Source of the DNA: a gamma proteobacterium NOR5-3
Lineage (GTDB): Bacteria; Pseudomonadota; Gammaproteobacteria; Pseudomonadales; Halieaceae
Length of the DNA stretch: 64,000 nt
Assembly (NCBI GenBank): GCA_000158155.1
Contig: DS999407.1
Location: 381,087-445,086 of the forward strand
Direction: 5' to 3'
A program made the position numbers and the translations under genes. Shown piece by piece: positions 1 to 9,868 of the stretch. Each line of letters opens with the position of its first letter. Within the stretch, counting starts at the first letter, position 1. Under the pieces are notes generated by a model. That model was not told the origin of the DNA. It saw nothing but the letters and a program-made list of their open reading frames with translations, and made no database searches.

Positions 1-25
1 GCACAAAAGGATTTGTGCATCAACA

Positions 26-415
26 TCACAGCAGCGCCCCCAAAAGCATTACGAAGGTTGCCGCAAAGCCCACAAACCAGATGGCCGATCGCAGCAGGGG
101 TACGCCAGAAGCATAGGCAGGCACGTAAAGAATACGCGCGCCTAGATACGCCCAGGCACAGTTCGCGGTGAGGCTGCTTCCCGCATCACCCAGAGCAACC
201 ACCACCACAGCAATGGTGAAGAGGATAAGTCCTTCAAAATGATTATCCATCGCGCGCTTAAGACGCCCGGGAATCCCCGTCGCCTCTCGCGGCTCATCCC
301 GCGGACCACCCGTGTACTGCGTGCCCAACTGAATATTTAAAGGAACAGCCATCAATACAAACTGGAGGTACTGAAGCAACGCCGCATAGGCCAAAACCTG
401 TACTTCTACCGGCAT
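26..415 (-). CDS. MAPEG family membrane protein
   Basis: A 129-residue, very hydrophobic protein with about four predicted membrane segments (around residues 8-28, 60-78, 84-98 and 108-128). The loop after the first helix carries the polar GTQYTGGPRDEP-type stretch and an RLKRAMDNHFE motif. Both fit the MAPEG superfamily, which holds membrane glutathione transferase-like and eicosanoid-metabolism proteins. Bacterial members of this length usually have no known substrate, so the exact role is open. It is the last minus-strand gene before the window edge and lies 31 bp downstream of the sugar dehydrogenase gene, so the two may share a transcript. Confidence 0.75.
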   Translation of the reverse strand: MPVEVQVLAYAALLQYLQFVLMAVPLNIQLGTQYTGGPRDEPREATGIPGRLKRAMDNHFEGLILFTIAVVVVALGDAGSSLTANCAWAYLGARILYVPAYASGVPLLRSAIWFVGFAATFVMLLGALL

Positions 416-446
416 AAAAACACCTTATGTTCTCAAAAGCTGCCTA

Positions 447-1595
447 TCAGGATCTGGGCGTCAGCCGAAGCAGGCGCCCTTTGCTGTCACCGTAGTCATC
501 TTCAAGCACCAAAATGCTGCCATCCGATGCTTCCTGCACACTGCGGATGCGCGCGCCCATGTCATAGCGCTCGAGCTCCCTGGCAGAGCCATCATCACCC
601 AGTTCCACACGCACGATAGCGCGCGAGGACAGACCGGCAATAATTGCATTGCCCTTCCAGTCGGCAAAAGCATCGCCCCGGTAAATCAACATATCGCCGG
701 GAGAGATGACCGGCGTCCACCACAGCGCAGGCGCATTAAACTCAGGTCGCGTATCGTGATCGGGCATTTCCCGACCGTCGTAATGATCACCATTGGAGAC
801 TTCCGGGTAACCGTAATTAGCGCCGCGCTCAATCAGGTTAAGCTCGTCACCGCCGGCGGGGCCCATTTCGATTTCCCACAGGCGTCCGTCCAAACCCACA
901 GCGAGCCCAAGAACATTGCGGTGCCCTAAAGACCAGATTTGCGGATATACACCGCGGCGATCAACGCGCGGATTTTTTGAGTAGTAGTCCACAAAGGGGT
1001 TGTCATCGGGTACCGACCCATCATCATTCAAGCGAAGCACTTTGCCCGAGTTGGACTGCATATCCTGAGCGGTGGTGAACTTCTGCCGATCACCCGAGGT
1101 AATCCACAGATAGCCATCATCATCGAACAGCATACGATGACCGTAATGACCGTACCCGACCAGCTTCGGGTACTGTCGCCACACCACCTCTACATCCTTG
1201 AGCGCCGGACGGCGTCCCGAGGCATCGAGTACGCCCCGAGCTACCGCTGCGCCGCGGGTATCGCCCACACCCGCTTCCGCATAGCTAAGGTAGACCATAC
1301 CGTTGCTGGCAAAGTCTGGATGCAACACGACGTCACCCAGACCACCCTGCCCGCCATAGGCAACATCGGGCACGCCGCTTACCGGTCGAGATTGCCCGCC
1401 TTCTTTATCTACGATAACAAGGTTGCCCTTGGCTTCGGTCACCAGCAGACGCCCATCAGGCATCTCGGCCACGGACCAGGGGTCGTCAAACTGACTCACC
1501 TCGGTCACGGTAAATGGGGTCTGAGCGCTAACCGATGGAACCATCAGCAGCGCCAGTAACATCAGCGCGGAATTCAGAAGGCCTTTCATATCCAT
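447..1595 (-). CDS. PQQ-dependent sugar dehydrogenase (soluble aldose dehydrogenase family)
   Basis: A 382-residue secreted protein. Residues 1-24 form a classic signal peptide (Met-Asp-Met-Lys start, Leu-rich core, VSA-Q cleavage site), so it should act in the periplasm. The rest is a six-bladed beta-propeller of the soluble glucose/aldose dehydrogenase type (E. coli YliI/Asd-like). Family landmarks are GQGGLGDVVLHPDF, the GHYGHRMLF segment holding the catalytic-type His, TSGDR, DELNLIERGANYGYP and the C-terminal SPGDMLIYRGD. Known members oxidise sugar aldehydes with bound PQQ; the actual substrate here is unknown. No PQQ biosynthesis gene is in the window. Confidence 0.85.
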   Translation of the reverse strand: MDMKGLLNSALMLLALLMVPSVSAQTPFTVTEVSQFDDPWSVAEMPDGRLLVTEAKGNLVIVDKEGGQSRPVSGVPDVAYGGQGGLGDVVLHPDFASNGMVYLSYAEAGVGDTRGAAVARGVLDASGRRPALKDVEVVWRQYPKLVGYGHYGHRMLFDDDGYLWITSGDRQKFTTAQDMQSNSGKVLRLNDDGSVPDDNPFVDYYSKNPRVDRRGVYPQIWSLGHRNVLGLAVGLDGRLWEIEMGPAGGDELNLIERGANYGYPEVSNGDHYDGREMPDHDTRPEFNAPALWWTPVISPGDMLIYRGDAFADWKGNAIIAGLSSRAIVRVELGDDGSARELERYDMGARIRSVQEASDGSILVLEDDYGDSKGRLLRLTPRS

Positions 1596-1654
1596 TCCTT
1601 AATGATTGGTGTTCGTTAAAATCTCAAGCCACGCAAAGCCCAAAGCCCCGGGGG

Positions 1655-3079
1655 CTAGGCTCGGTTCGCGACCTCAAAACAGGGTCGGTAAGACGCCGGA
1701 TCGATCTTCATCCGGCCATCACGCACAAATCCTTCCAGCAAGCCGGACAGTCCGGAGATCACCTCGCCCTCTCCATGGAGTTGATACGGACCATGTGCTT
1801 CAACGGCTCTTACGCCAAAGTCTTTTACATTCCCCGCCACAATGCCGGAAAACGCCCGGCGAAGCTCTGCGATCAACTGATGGCTAGGCTGATCCCGATG
1901 CAGCGAGAGCGCCGCCATATTTTCGTGCGACGGCAGAAAAGGCTGCTGCAGTTCCTTGGGAATGTGCAGCGTCCAACTGTAACTAAAGGACTCGTTTTGC
2001 TCGATACGCTGACGCCGCACGGCTTTGATAGAGGACTTCATAGCACGTGCTACAGCGGCAGGGTCACCGTTGATAATCGTGTAGTGCTGCGCGACCTCGT
2101 CACCCAGACAGTTGCGCAAAAACGCATCAATCCGGGCAAAGTATTCAGCGCTTTGTGCAGGACCGGTAAAGATCAGAGGAAGCTCAATGTGGGCATTGTC
2201 CGGGTGCATCTTAATACCCAGTAAAAACATGATTTCCTCGGCGGTACCGACGCCTCCGGGAAACACCAGAATTCCGTGGGCAACTCGCACAAAAGCTTCA
2301 AGTCGCTTTTCTATGTCGGGCATGATCACCAGTTCGCTGACGATCGCATTCGGTGACTCGGCGGCAATAATCCCCGGCTCAGAAAGTCCAACGTAACGGG
2401 TGTCCCGGTTCAGTTGCTTGGCATGGGCGATGGCAGCTCCTTTCATGGGGCCTTTCATCGCTCCCGGGCCACAGCCCGTGCAGATATCAAAGCCACGTAA
2501 GCCCAGCGAATAGCCCACGGTTTTTGAGTAGTCGTACTCCGTACGGGAAATGGAATGCCCGCCCCAGCACACCACCAGACGCGGCTGTACATTGCTGCGT
2601 ACCACATTCGCATTGCGCAGAATCCGAAACACAGCGTCGGTAATGCCCTCGGAGCTGCTCAGATCAAAGGTCTGCTGCTCCGCCAACTTGTGTTCGGTAT
2701 AGACAATGTCACGCAGGGCCGAAAACAAATGGTGACGAATACCCTCAATCATCTTGCCGTCGACAAAGGCCTCGCCGGGCGCATTGAAGAGCTCTAACTT
2801 CAAACCCCGGGGCTCGGGAATCACCCGCAGCTCAAAGTCAGCGTAAGCCTCGTAGACCTTGCGCGCATCATCGACGTAGCCATCTGTGTTGAGGATCGCC
2901 AGGGCGCAGCGACGAAAAAGCTCGTGCAGGCTCGCATCGGCGTTAGCCAGGCTGGACATCTCCCGCTGGGTCAGTAAGTCAAGGGTTTGCACCGGGCGCA
3001 CCGACGCTCTGGCAATACGCGCAGGAGGAGTACTGCTACCGCCGGTGGTTTCTCCGGCAACTTGCTCTGGAATATTCAT
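1655..3079 (-). CDS. ppnN: Pyrimidine/purine nucleotide 5'-monophosphate nucleosidase
   Basis: A 474-residue protein that matches PpnN (YgdH), a LOG-fold enzyme that splits nucleoside monophosphates into free base and ribose 5-phosphate in nucleotide salvage. The central LOG domain (about residues 165-370) carries VVCWGGHSIS, CTGCGPGAMKGPMKGA and the signature FPGGVGTAEE, which forms the substrate site. The N-terminal domain (about 30-150) and the C-terminal domain after residue 380 are those of the long PpnN form, so it is not a short cytokinin-type LOG protein. E. coli PpnN is about 20 residues shorter. In E. coli the enzyme is controlled by (p)ppGpp; that is family knowledge only. Confidence 0.9.
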   Translation of the reverse strand: MNIPEQVAGETTGGSSTPPARIARASVRPVQTLDLLTQREMSSLANADASLHELFRRCALAILNTDGYVDDARKVYEAYADFELRVIPEPRGLKLELFNAPGEAFVDGKMIEGIRHHLFSALRDIVYTEHKLAEQQTFDLSSSEGITDAVFRILRNANVVRSNVQPRLVVCWGGHSISRTEYDYSKTVGYSLGLRGFDICTGCGPGAMKGPMKGAAIAHAKQLNRDTRYVGLSEPGIIAAESPNAIVSELVIMPDIEKRLEAFVRVAHGILVFPGGVGTAEEIMFLLGIKMHPDNAHIELPLIFTGPAQSAEYFARIDAFLRNCLGDEVAQHYTIINGDPAAVARAMKSSIKAVRRQRIEQNESFSYSWTLHIPKELQQPFLPSHENMAALSLHRDQPSHQLIAELRRAFSGIVAGNVKDFGVRAVEAHGPYQLHGEGEVISGLSGLLEGFVRDGRMKIDPASYRPCFEVANRA

Positions 3080-3128
3080 AATTTAAGTATACCGCGACGA
3101 CGTGACAGCTTGGTGAAAACGCAAGCGC

Positions 3129-3764
3129 TCACTGGCGCCGCACCAACTCCGGGTGCACATATCGAAAAGTCAGGTTGATTCGAGCCCCACAGGGCCTGGC
3201 CTGCTTGGGAACCTCGTGCCGCCAGTTTTGCTGCGTGTCACCACGCATGATTAACAGGCTTCCCGGGGCCAGAGGCAGACGCACGGGTTTAAGGTCCTTG
3301 CGGTGCCGGTGCTTGAGCCGAAATACACGCTCCTCCCCCAGACTCAGCGACGCAATGACCGGCTTAGGGCCTAACTCCGGCTCGTCGTCCGCATGCAGGC
3401 CCATGCTGTCCCGATGGTCGCGATACTGGTTGGCCAGCACACTGTTAAAGCGCACTCCACTGAGCGTCTGGACATGCTCACGCAGGGTCGCAAGAGTCGC
3501 AGTCCACGGAAGCGGTTCGTGATCAATGCCGGAATAGCGATAGGACAGGCCGTCATCGCCATACCAGGCCAGAAGACGCGGTTGCATATAGCGTTTGCCA
3601 AATAGCTGAATGGGCTCCTGACGCCAATGCAACTCGCGCTGGAGCCTGTCAAACAGAACGTCGCCAGGGACACCCAGATCCGGGCTGCGATACAGCACCA
3701 ACTCGCCTCCGGGCAAGTCCAGCGACTGTGCACCCTCCTTTGCGAACAGATCGCCCGCGCTCAT
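3129..3764 (-). CDS. AlkB-like 2OG-Fe(II) dioxygenase
   Basis: An alpha-ketoglutarate/iron dioxygenase of 211 residues, probably for oxidative repair of alkylated nucleic acid bases (ALKBH2-like layout). The iron ligands are visible as HADDE (His-x-Asp), the later His in NWRHEVPK and the 2OG-binding RINLTFR. LYRSPDLG and the SLSLGEERVF core strand also fit. The longer reading with 17 extra residues is rejected: Met18 starts in an ATGA overlap with the stop of the upstream acetyltransferase gene, which suggests translational coupling. Confidence 0.85.
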   Translation of the reverse strand: MSAGDLFAKEGAQSLDLPGGELVLYRSPDLGVPGDVLFDRLQRELHWRQEPIQLFGKRYMQPRLLAWYGDDGLSYRYSGIDHEPLPWTATLATLREHVQTLSGVRFNSVLANQYRDHRDSMGLHADDEPELGPKPVIASLSLGEERVFRLKHRHRKDLKPVRLPLAPGSLLIMRGDTQQNWRHEVPKQARPCGARINLTFRYVHPELVRRQ

Positions 3765-4360
3765 TGGGCATGCTTGCCCAGCATGGCATCCAACTGCACC
3801 CGCACGCCGGGCCACTCACTTTCCAGGATAGAGTAAACACAGGTGTCACGCAGCGTACCGTTGCTGTGGCGACTATGATTACGCAGGATGCCGTCTGGCT
3901 TGGCGCCAATGCGCTCAATGGCCTGACGACTGGCGCGATTAAAGGACGAGGTCCGAAACTCAACCGCGATGCAGCCCAAAACCTCGAAGGCGTGCTCAAG
4001 CAAAAGCCGTTTGCATTGTGTATTGAGCGCCGTGCGCTGCACCCGCCGCGCGTACCAGGTGGACCCAATCTCAACCCGCGGCGACTTCGCATCAATGTTC
4101 ATATAGGTGGTCATGCCCGCCGGCACCCCTTCCTCATCCAGCACAGTGAAAGGCAGCATGCGACCAGCTCGCTGCTCTTCAAGCCTGCGCTCTATTTCTC
4201 CAAGCATTTGGTCGGGAGACGGAACGTTGGTGTACCAGGCGCGCCACACTTCACCATCACCACTGGCATGAGCAAGAGCGCCGCTATGCTCAAGGCTCAA
4301 TGGAACCAAACTCGCAAATTCACCCTGAAGTGTGACGGGGGCCGGCCAGGGCATCTTCAA
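3761..4360 (-). CDS. GNAT acetyltransferase, RimJ/RimL-like
   Basis: A 199-residue protein of the GNAT_3 (RimJ/RimL) type. It begins with the usual substrate-binding strand (VTLQGEFASLVPLS) and has the IGSTWYARRVQRTALNTQCK segment that forms the acetyl-CoA pyrophosphate loop. FRTSSFNRASRQAIERIGAKPDG follows, then a C-terminal RDTCVYSILESEWP. This subgroup acetylates protein N-termini or small amines; the substrate cannot be told here. It overlaps the AlkB-like gene by 4 bp and is upstream of it. The prx terminator lies just ahead of it, so this two-gene unit probably has its own promoter between 4361 and 4401. Confidence 0.8.
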   Translation of the reverse strand: MKMPWPAPVTLQGEFASLVPLSLEHSGALAHASGDGEVWRAWYTNVPSPDQMLGEIERRLEEQRAGRMLPFTVLDEEGVPAGMTTYMNIDAKSPRVEIGSTWYARRVQRTALNTQCKRLLLEHAFEVLGCIAVEFRTSSFNRASRQAIERIGAKPDGILRNHSRHSNGTLRDTCVYSILESEWPGVRVQLDAMLGKHAQ

Positions 4361-4401
4361 ACTCCTCTAAACAAAGGCGGCAAGCATGCCACGAAACAGG
4401 C

Positions 4402-4432
4402 AAAAAAAACCCGCTCCATATTCGAAGCGGGT
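4402..4432 (-). terminator. Rho-independent terminator of the peroxiredoxin gene
   Basis: Read on minus, AACCCGCT and AGCGGGTT arms enclose a 10-nt loop and are followed by an unbroken run of eight T. It sits about 50 bp past the peroxiredoxin stop codon and in the right orientation. The opposite strand has no T tract after the stem. Confidence 0.85.
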
Positions 4433-4483
4433 TCCTTAGCGGCCTTGTTAACAAGACCCAGGCGTTAAGACACAGCCCGGTGC

Positions 4484-5050
4484 TTAGCCAACAAAAGCCT
4501 TACGTGGCTCAGACACGCCCGCAGACTCAGTACCCTTCAGGTACGCCAGCATGGTGTCCGCATCAGAGACTTCAAACGGGTCGGTTTCACCGTTATCGCA
4601 GTAGCCGGCTTCCGAGAACAGCTTCTCGATCACGCCGTCATTGACGAGCATGGAGTAACGCCAGGAGCGCATGCCAAAACCAATGTTGGACTTGTCTACC
4701 AGCATACCCATCTTGCGTGTGAATTCGCCGTTTCCGTCAGGAAGCAGGAAAATGTTCTTGTTGCCCTGGTCCTGGCCCCACTTGAACATTACGAAGGCAT
4801 CGTTCACAGAAACGCAAACGATCTCATCGACGCCTTGCGCCTTGAACTCTTCGTAAAGCTCGTCGTAGCGTGGCAGGTGGTTCGAAGAACAGGTTGGGGT
4901 AAACGCGCCAGGCAGTGAAAACACGACCACTTTCTTGCCGCCAAAGATATCGGCAGTTGTTTTCTCTTCCCAACGGTAAGGGTTGTCGCCACCTACGGAT
5001 TCGTCCCGTACGCGGGTCTTGAATGTTGCATCTGGTACATGTGTAGTCAC
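4484..5050 (-). CDS. Peroxiredoxin, Prx5/AhpE-like (1-Cys/hybrid type)
   Basis: A 188-residue thiol peroxidase of the Prx5 subfamily that reduces peroxides in the cytoplasm. The peroxidatic Cys lies in [14 protein letters not shown], the family signature, and [16 protein letters not shown] leads into it. [10 protein letters not shown], the Arg in [10 protein letters not shown] and a second Cys in EAGYCDNGE also fit. There is no glutaredoxin domain fused at the C-terminus, unlike the Haemophilus type. It is monocistronic, with its own terminator. The leader has a short stem (ACTCGTA/TACGAGT, 5093-5114) about 45-65 bp upstream of the start codon, of unknown meaning. No OxyR site could be recognised by eye. 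Confidence 0.9.
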   Translation of the reverse strand: MTTHVPDATFKTRVRDESVGGDNPYRWEEKTTADIFGGKKVVVFSLPGAFTPTCSSNHLPRYDELYEEFKAQGVDEIVCVSVNDAFVMFKWGQDQGNKNIFLLPDGNGEFTRKMGMLVDKSNIGFGMRSWRYSMLVNDGVIEKLFSEAGYCDNGETDPFEVSDADTMLAYLKGTESAGVSEPRKAFVG

Positions 5051-5257
5051 GTCTGCGTTCTCCTTAAGAGTCTAAAAACAAAATGGCTGTGAACTCGTAG
5101 CTTAGTTTACGAGTCGCAACGCTGCGAGGATCAGTATCCTAACCAAGAATCAGTCATCGATAAAACAATATTTATTGCACTTGGTGTTCGCTTTTCTCGA
5201 TCGAGCTGCCGTTCCGCGACGCAACACCGCGATACACGGGTGCTTTGCGCGCCGGAC

Positions 5258-6751
5258 CTAGGCGGCGTGCTTTTCAGCCTGCCCCACAGCCGCTGGCGAC
5301 TCGTAGCGCAAGGCCGGCTCGGCAAAGTCCATTTCTTCAAACTCGCGCTTTTCGCGCAGATAGTTCTGAGAATTCACCCAGGGGGGACGATCGCCCTGCC
5401 TTGGAAACAAATGCATCACGCGCTGCATGTAACCGGCGGAAAAATCATCAATCCAGGGCTTAGGGCTCATGATGGGTAGGCCCTCCTCCAGCGCCGGAGT
5501 GACCACCGTCTCTCCCTTAGCGTCCATGTGAGCCAATAGCCTGCACATCCACTGGGAGACCAAATCCGCGCGGAGGGTCCAGGAGGCATTGATATACCCG
5601 AACACCGACACCAGGTTGGGCAGACCGGTACACATCATGCCGCGATAAGACCAACTGGAGGCAAAATCAAAAATCTCGCCGTCGACCTTAATCTCGACAC
5701 CCCCAAAGAGCTCCAGTTCAAGACCGGTGGCCGAGACAATAATATCTGCCGCCAACTCCGAGCCATCAACAAGGCGTACGCCCTCAGCAGTCAGGGTATC
5801 AATCTGATTGGTCACCACCCGCGCTTTACCGCTGTGTATGGCCGCAAACAGATCACTGTCCGGAACGAGACACAAACGCTGATCCCAGGGATTATAGGTC
5901 GGCGTGAAATCGGCCAGATCTCCCGCGTCACCCAGCTCCTTTTTCGTTTGGTCGAGCAGCATCTGACGCAGTTTCTCGGGCTGTTTCCGGGATTTTTTGT
6001 ACACCCAATGCTGCATCCGCGTGTTTTTCCAGCGCGTAACGCTGTAAGCCCAGTTCTTGGGCAGTACCGCGCGCAGGAAATTGGCAATCCAGTCTTTCGA
6101 CGGCCGGGAAACCACCCAGGTAGGCGAACGCTGGAGCATCACAACCTCGGCAGCTTTGTCTGCCATGGAAGGCACCAGCGTCATGGCGGTGGCGCCAGAG
6201 CCAATAACGAGCACGCGCTTGTTCTCGTAATCCAGATCGTCCGGCCAGAACTGGGGATGGATAAACTCACCTTTAAAGTCATCCCGTCCGGGAAAATCAG
6301 GCTGATGCCCATGGCTATAGCTGTAATACCCCGCGCAAAGGTGCAAAAAGCGCGTTTTCAGGGTTTGCAGGGCGCCGCTATTCCCATCTTCGATGGTCAG
6401 CTCCCAGCACTGCTGCTCGCTGTGCCAATGAGCCTGCTTTACTTTTTGCTGATAGCGAATCAGCGAGTCGACGCCATACTCTTTTGCTGTCTCGCGCACA
6501 TAGCTCAGAATCGACGGTCCGTCGGCAATCGCCTTGGACGCCTCCCAGGGCTTAAAACTGTAGCCCAGGGTGTGCATATCGCTGTCGGAACGAATACCGG
6601 GATAGCGAAACAGGTCCCAGGTGCCACCGCTGCGTTCTCGCGCCTCTAAAATGGCGACTTTGCGCTGGGGACAGTGGCGCTTTAGATGACAGGCTGCGCC
6701 AATGCCGGACAGACCCGCACCAATGATCACTACATCAAGAATATCGCTCAT
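5258..6751 (-). CDS. Flavin-containing monooxygenase, Baeyer-Villiger type
   Basis: A 497-residue FAD- and NADPH-dependent monooxygenase. The first Rossmann motif is VIIGAGLSGIGAA (about residues 8-20) and the second is VLVIGSGATA. Between them stands FKGEFIHPQFWP, which fits the type I Baeyer-Villiger fingerprint FxGxxxHxxxW[P/D]. The usual RYPGIRSDSDMH and SRPSKDW motifs are also present. The protein likely inserts oxygen into a ketone to give an ester or lactone; the substrate is unknown. The start is set at Met25 of the longer reading because IIGAG then lies near the N-terminus and an AGG-containing ribosome site precedes it. It follows argG on the same strand, but the 79-bp gap gives no sign of a shared function. 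Confidence 0.88.
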   Translation of the reverse strand: MSDILDVVIIGAGLSGIGAACHLKRHCPQRKVAILEARERSGGTWDLFRYPGIRSDSDMHTLGYSFKPWEASKAIADGPSILSYVRETAKEYGVDSLIRYQQKVKQAHWHSEQQCWELTIEDGNSGALQTLKTRFLHLCAGYYSYSHGHQPDFPGRDDFKGEFIHPQFWPDDLDYENKRVLVIGSGATAMTLVPSMADKAAEVVMLQRSPTWVVSRPSKDWIANFLRAVLPKNWAYSVTRWKNTRMQHWVYKKSRKQPEKLRQMLLDQTKKELGDAGDLADFTPTYNPWDQRLCLVPDSDLFAAIHSGKARVVTNQIDTLTAEGVRLVDGSELAADIIVSATGLELELFGGVEIKVDGEIFDFASSWSYRGMMCTGLPNLVSVFGYINASWTLRADLVSQWMCRLLAHMDAKGETVVTPALEEGLPIMSPKPWIDDFSAGYMQRVMHLFPRQGDRPPWVNSQNYLREKREFEEMDFAEPALRYESPAAVGQAEKHAA

Positions 6752-6830
6752 ATACCTATGGTCCTGGCTTATCGCTTTTGTGGCTTGTAATGGCTCTCGC
6801 GAGCCGTGGTACCTTGCTCCCACCGCCGTG

Positions 6831-8051
6831 CTAGCGTGAACTTCTGCCCCGCCCTGCCGCGATGCGCAGGCGCAGCGCGTTCAGCTTGATGAAACCCTCT
6901 GCATCCGCCTGATCATAGGCACCCGCATCGTCCTCAAAGGTCGCAATACTTTCGTCAAACAGGCTGTCTTTGGAGCTTCGACCCACCGCTGACACGCTAC
7001 CCTTATAGAGCTTGAGACGGACCGTGCCATTGACCACGGATTGCGACTGGTCGATAGCCGCTTGAAGCATCTGCCGCTCCGGGGACCACCAGTAGCCGTT
7101 GTAAATCAGATTCGCGTAACGCGGCATCAACTCATCTTTGAGATGCGCCACCTCACGATCCAGCGTCAGTGACTCGATAGCGCGGTGGGCCTTGAGCATG
7201 ATCGTGCCGCCCGGGGTCTCGTAGCAGCCCCGGGACTTCATCCCCACGTAGCGGTTTTCCACAATATCCAGACGACCGATGCCGTTGGCACCGCCGATCG
7301 CATTGAGGGTTTCCAATACGGTGGCCGGAGACATCGCCTGTCCGTCGACGGCCACGATATCGCCGCCGAGAAACTCCAGTTCGATGTAGGTGGGCGTGTC
7401 CGGCGCTTGTTCGGGACTGACACTCCAGCGCCACATGGATTCTTCGGCTTCGGCCCAGGGGTCTTCAAGAATTCCCCCTTCATAGGAAATGTGCAGCAGG
7501 TTGGCATCCATGGAATAAGGCGACTTTTTGCCAGCGGCAGCAAAGTCCACCGGTATATCCCGCTCACGACAATAGGCCATAAGCGACTCCCGGGAGCTAA
7601 GGTCCCACTCCCGCCAGGGCGCTATCACCTGAATGCCGGGCTTAAGAGCATAGGCGCCCAGTTCAAAACGCACCTGATCATTACCCTTGCCTGTGGCGCC
7701 ATGAGAAATGGCGTCGGCGCCGGTTTCTGTCGCGATATCGACCAGTCTCTTGGCAATCAGGGGGCGCGCAATCGATGTGCCCAGGAGGTATTCCCCCTCG
7801 TAGATCGTGTTGGCGCGGAACATGGGGTACACATAGTCGCGCACAAACTCTTCACGCAGGTCTTCAATGTAAATTTCTTTGACCCCCAGGGCCTTCGCTT
7901 TAGCCCGTGCCGGCTCAACCTCCTCGCCCTGACCGATATCGGCGGTAAAGGTCACCACCTCACAGGCGTAGTTGTCCTGCAACCAGCGCACGATGACCGA
8001 GGTATCGAGTCCCCCGGAGTAAGCCAAAACTACTTTTTTGACGTCTGCCAT
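6831..8051 (-). CDS. argG: Argininosuccinate synthase
   Basis: A 406-residue enzyme that joins citrulline and aspartate, using ATP, in arginine synthesis. The N-terminal P-loop of the N-type ATP pyrophosphatases is AYSGGLDTS, followed by the family motifs [21 protein letters not shown] and [17 protein letters not shown]. Length and motifs match the common bacterial form rather than the longer E. coli form. The start is placed at the Met before ADVKKVV; six upstream codons of the longer frame are not conserved in the family. It is divergent from pyrC with about 135 bp between, so arginine and pyrimidine genes share a control region. Confidence 0.95.
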   Translation of the reverse strand: MADVKKVVLAYSGGLDTSVIVRWLQDNYACEVVTFTADIGQGEEVEPARAKAKALGVKEIYIEDLREEFVRDYVYPMFRANTIYEGEYLLGTSIARPLIAKRLVDIATETGADAISHGATGKGNDQVRFELGAYALKPGIQVIAPWREWDLSSRESLMAYCRERDIPVDFAAAGKKSPYSMDANLLHISYEGGILEDPWAEAEESMWRWSVSPEQAPDTPTYIELEFLGGDIVAVDGQAMSPATVLETLNAIGGANGIGRLDIVENRYVGMKSRGCYETPGGTIMLKAHRAIESLTLDREVAHLKDELMPRYANLIYNGYWWSPERQMLQAAIDQSQSVVNGTVRLKLYKGSVSAVGRSSKDSLFDESIATFEDDAGAYDQADAEGFIKLNALRLRIAAGRGRSSR

Positions 8052-8185
8052 ACTGATCCTTGAGCGCAAAAGTAGTCGAGTTTACCGCTGCAATGACCCG
8101 CGTGCACGGATAAGAGTCTCCGATGGTTTTGTCGAGTGCACCTTTGCGGTAGCATCACATTCCTTCTGTCGCACGGCCCAAACCT

Positions 8186-9235
8186 TTGGACACCCTCACT
8201 TTAGTACGCCCCGACGACTGGCACAGCCACCTCCGTGACGGTTCTGCACTGACCCAGACCTGTGCCGACATGGCGCGGTACATGGGCCGGGTGATCGTCA
8301 TGCCGAATCTTGTGCCTCCGGTCACCAACACCCGTCTGGCCGCAGAGTACCGCCAACGAATCCTGCGCAGCATGCAAGACGCACCGCGCCAGTTTGATCC
8401 GCTGATGACCCTGTATTTAACCGATGGCACCAGCGCAGATGACATCCGCGAGGCAGCCGCGACGGACTGGCTGGCCGCGGTCAAACTGTACCCCGCCGGA
8501 GCCACCACCAACTCTGATGCGGGGGTCAATTCCCTGGAAGCGCTGTATCCGGTACTCGCCACCATGGAAGAGGTTGATCTGCCCTTACTGGTGCATGGTG
8601 AAGTCACCGACGCCGATGTGGATATCTTTGATCGCGAAGCGGCCTTTATCGGCGAACACCTCGCTCCTATCGTTGCGCGCTTTCCAAAGCTGCGCGTAGT
8701 GCTGGAGCACATCACCACCGCCGATGCCGTGGATTTTGTGAAGAGCGCTGGAGCACAGGTGGCAGCCACCATCACCGCTCACCACCTCCTCCTCAATCGC
8801 AACGACATGCTGGTCGGTGGCATAAAGCCGCACTACTACTGCCTGCCCATCCTCAAGCGCCGGCAGCATCAGGAAGCCCTGCGCCAGGCGGCGACTTCAG
8901 AAGATCGAAGCTTTTTTATCGGCACAGACTCAGCCCCCCACGAAAAACACGCCAAGGAGAGCGCCTGCGGCTGCGCCGGCGTGTACACCGCGCATGCCTC
9001 GCTGGAGCTGTACGCGGAAGTTTTCGAGGATCTGGACGCTCTGCACCGCCTGGAGGATTTTGCCTCACTGCGGGGACCGGACTTTTATCAGCGACCCCGG
9101 AACACCGAAAAGGTCTGTCTGCGTCGCGTCAGCTGGACTGTGCCTGCGAGCATCCCCTTGGGGGACGAAGAAATGGTGCCCCTGCGTGCTGGTGAGTCTT
9201 TGCGCTGGCAAGTTATTGACGCGGGAGCAGCGTAA
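8186..9235 (+). CDS. pyrC: Dihydroorotase
   Basis: The zinc enzyme of step three in pyrimidine synthesis, 349 residues, of the class II (E. coli-like) type. [12 protein letters not shown] gives the metal-binding HxH, and [24 protein letters not shown] (carbamylated Lys), HGEV, LEHITT and TDSAPH supply the other active-site residues. The start is TTG: the DDWHxHLRDG motif follows within ten codons as in E. coli, and I see no in-frame ATG upstream. rnt starts 3 bp after the stop codon, so the two are almost certainly co-transcribed. Confidence 0.95.
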   Translation: MDTLTLVRPDDWHSHLRDGSALTQTCADMARYMGRVIVMPNLVPPVTNTRLAAEYRQRILRSMQDAPRQFDPLMTLYLTDGTSADDIREAAATDWLAAVKLYPAGATTNSDAGVNSLEALYPVLATMEEVDLPLLVHGEVTDADVDIFDREAAFIGEHLAPIVARFPKLRVVLEHITTADAVDFVKSAGAQVAATITAHHLLLNRNDMLVGGIKPHYYCLPILKRRQHQEALRQAATSEDRSFFIGTDSAPHEKHAKESACGCAGVYTAHASLELYAEVFEDLDALHRLEDFASLRGPDFYQRPRNTEKVCLRRVSWTVPASIPLGDEEMVPLRAGESLRWQVIDAGAA

Positions 9236-9238
9236 GTC

Positions 9239-9868
9239 ATGGCAATGAAGTCACGCTTCCGAGGCTTTCTACCCGTGATTATCGACATGGAAACCGGTGG
9301 GTTTTCGTCGTCTACCGACGCTATATTAGAACTTGCGGCGACCATCATTCGCATGGATGACTCGGGACATGTCGCGGTTCACGAAACCCATAGCTTCAAC
9401 GTTGCTCCCTTTGAAGGCGCCAATATTGAGCAGTCCGCACTGGATTTTACGGGCATTGATCCCTGGCATCCGTTCAGAGAAGCGCACTCGGAAAAAGATG
9501 CCCTGGCCGAGCTGTTTCAGGTAGTTCGTCGGGAGATCCGTGATCAGGAGTGCAACCGGGCGATCCTTGTGGGGCATAACGCCCACTTCGATGCGGGCTT
9601 TTTAAATGCCGCGGTAGAGCGCTGCGAGATCAAACGGAACCCCTTCCACCCGTTTTCGCACTTTGATACGGCGACACTATCGGGGCTGGCTTACGGACAG
9701 ACGGTACTGGCAAAAAGCTGCCTGGAAGCGGGCATACCTTTCGACAATGAGCAGGCGCATTCCGCGGCTTACGATGCAGAACGCACCGCAGAACTGTTTT
9801 GCAGCATTGTTAATCGATGGCAAATGCTCGGCGGCTGGACGCCGGGCAGCATGTCCTCTTCTGACTAG
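9239..9868 (+). CDS. rnt: Ribonuclease T
   Basis: A 209-residue DEDD-family 3'-to-5' exoribonuclease that trims the 3' ends of tRNA and other stable RNAs. The catalytic acids are in [10 protein letters not shown] (first D and E), [12 protein letters not shown] (D) and [14 protein letters not shown] (H and D), the DEDDh pattern. Length equals that of known RNase T. It follows pyrC directly, as in pseudomonads, and its last four bases overlap the tail of the convergent LON-domain gene. Confidence 0.95.
   Translation: MAMKSRFRGFLPVIIDMETGGFSSSTDAILELAATIIRMDDSGHVAVHETHSFNVAPFEGANIEQSALDFTGIDPWHPFREAHSEKDALAELFQVVRREIRDQECNRAILVGHNAHFDAGFLNAAVERCEIKRNPFHPFSHFDTATLSGLAYGQTVLAKSCLEAGIPFDNEQAHSAAYDAERTAELFCSIVNRWQMLGGWTPGSMSSSD

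Noticed and set aside
5834-6649. A 271-codon open frame on plus, opposite the monooxygenase
   Set aside because: The minus frame has clear flavin motifs; this one has none.
7185-8063. A 292-codon open frame on plus, opposite argG
   Set aside because: Antisense to a strongly conserved gene; composition is that of a shadow frame.
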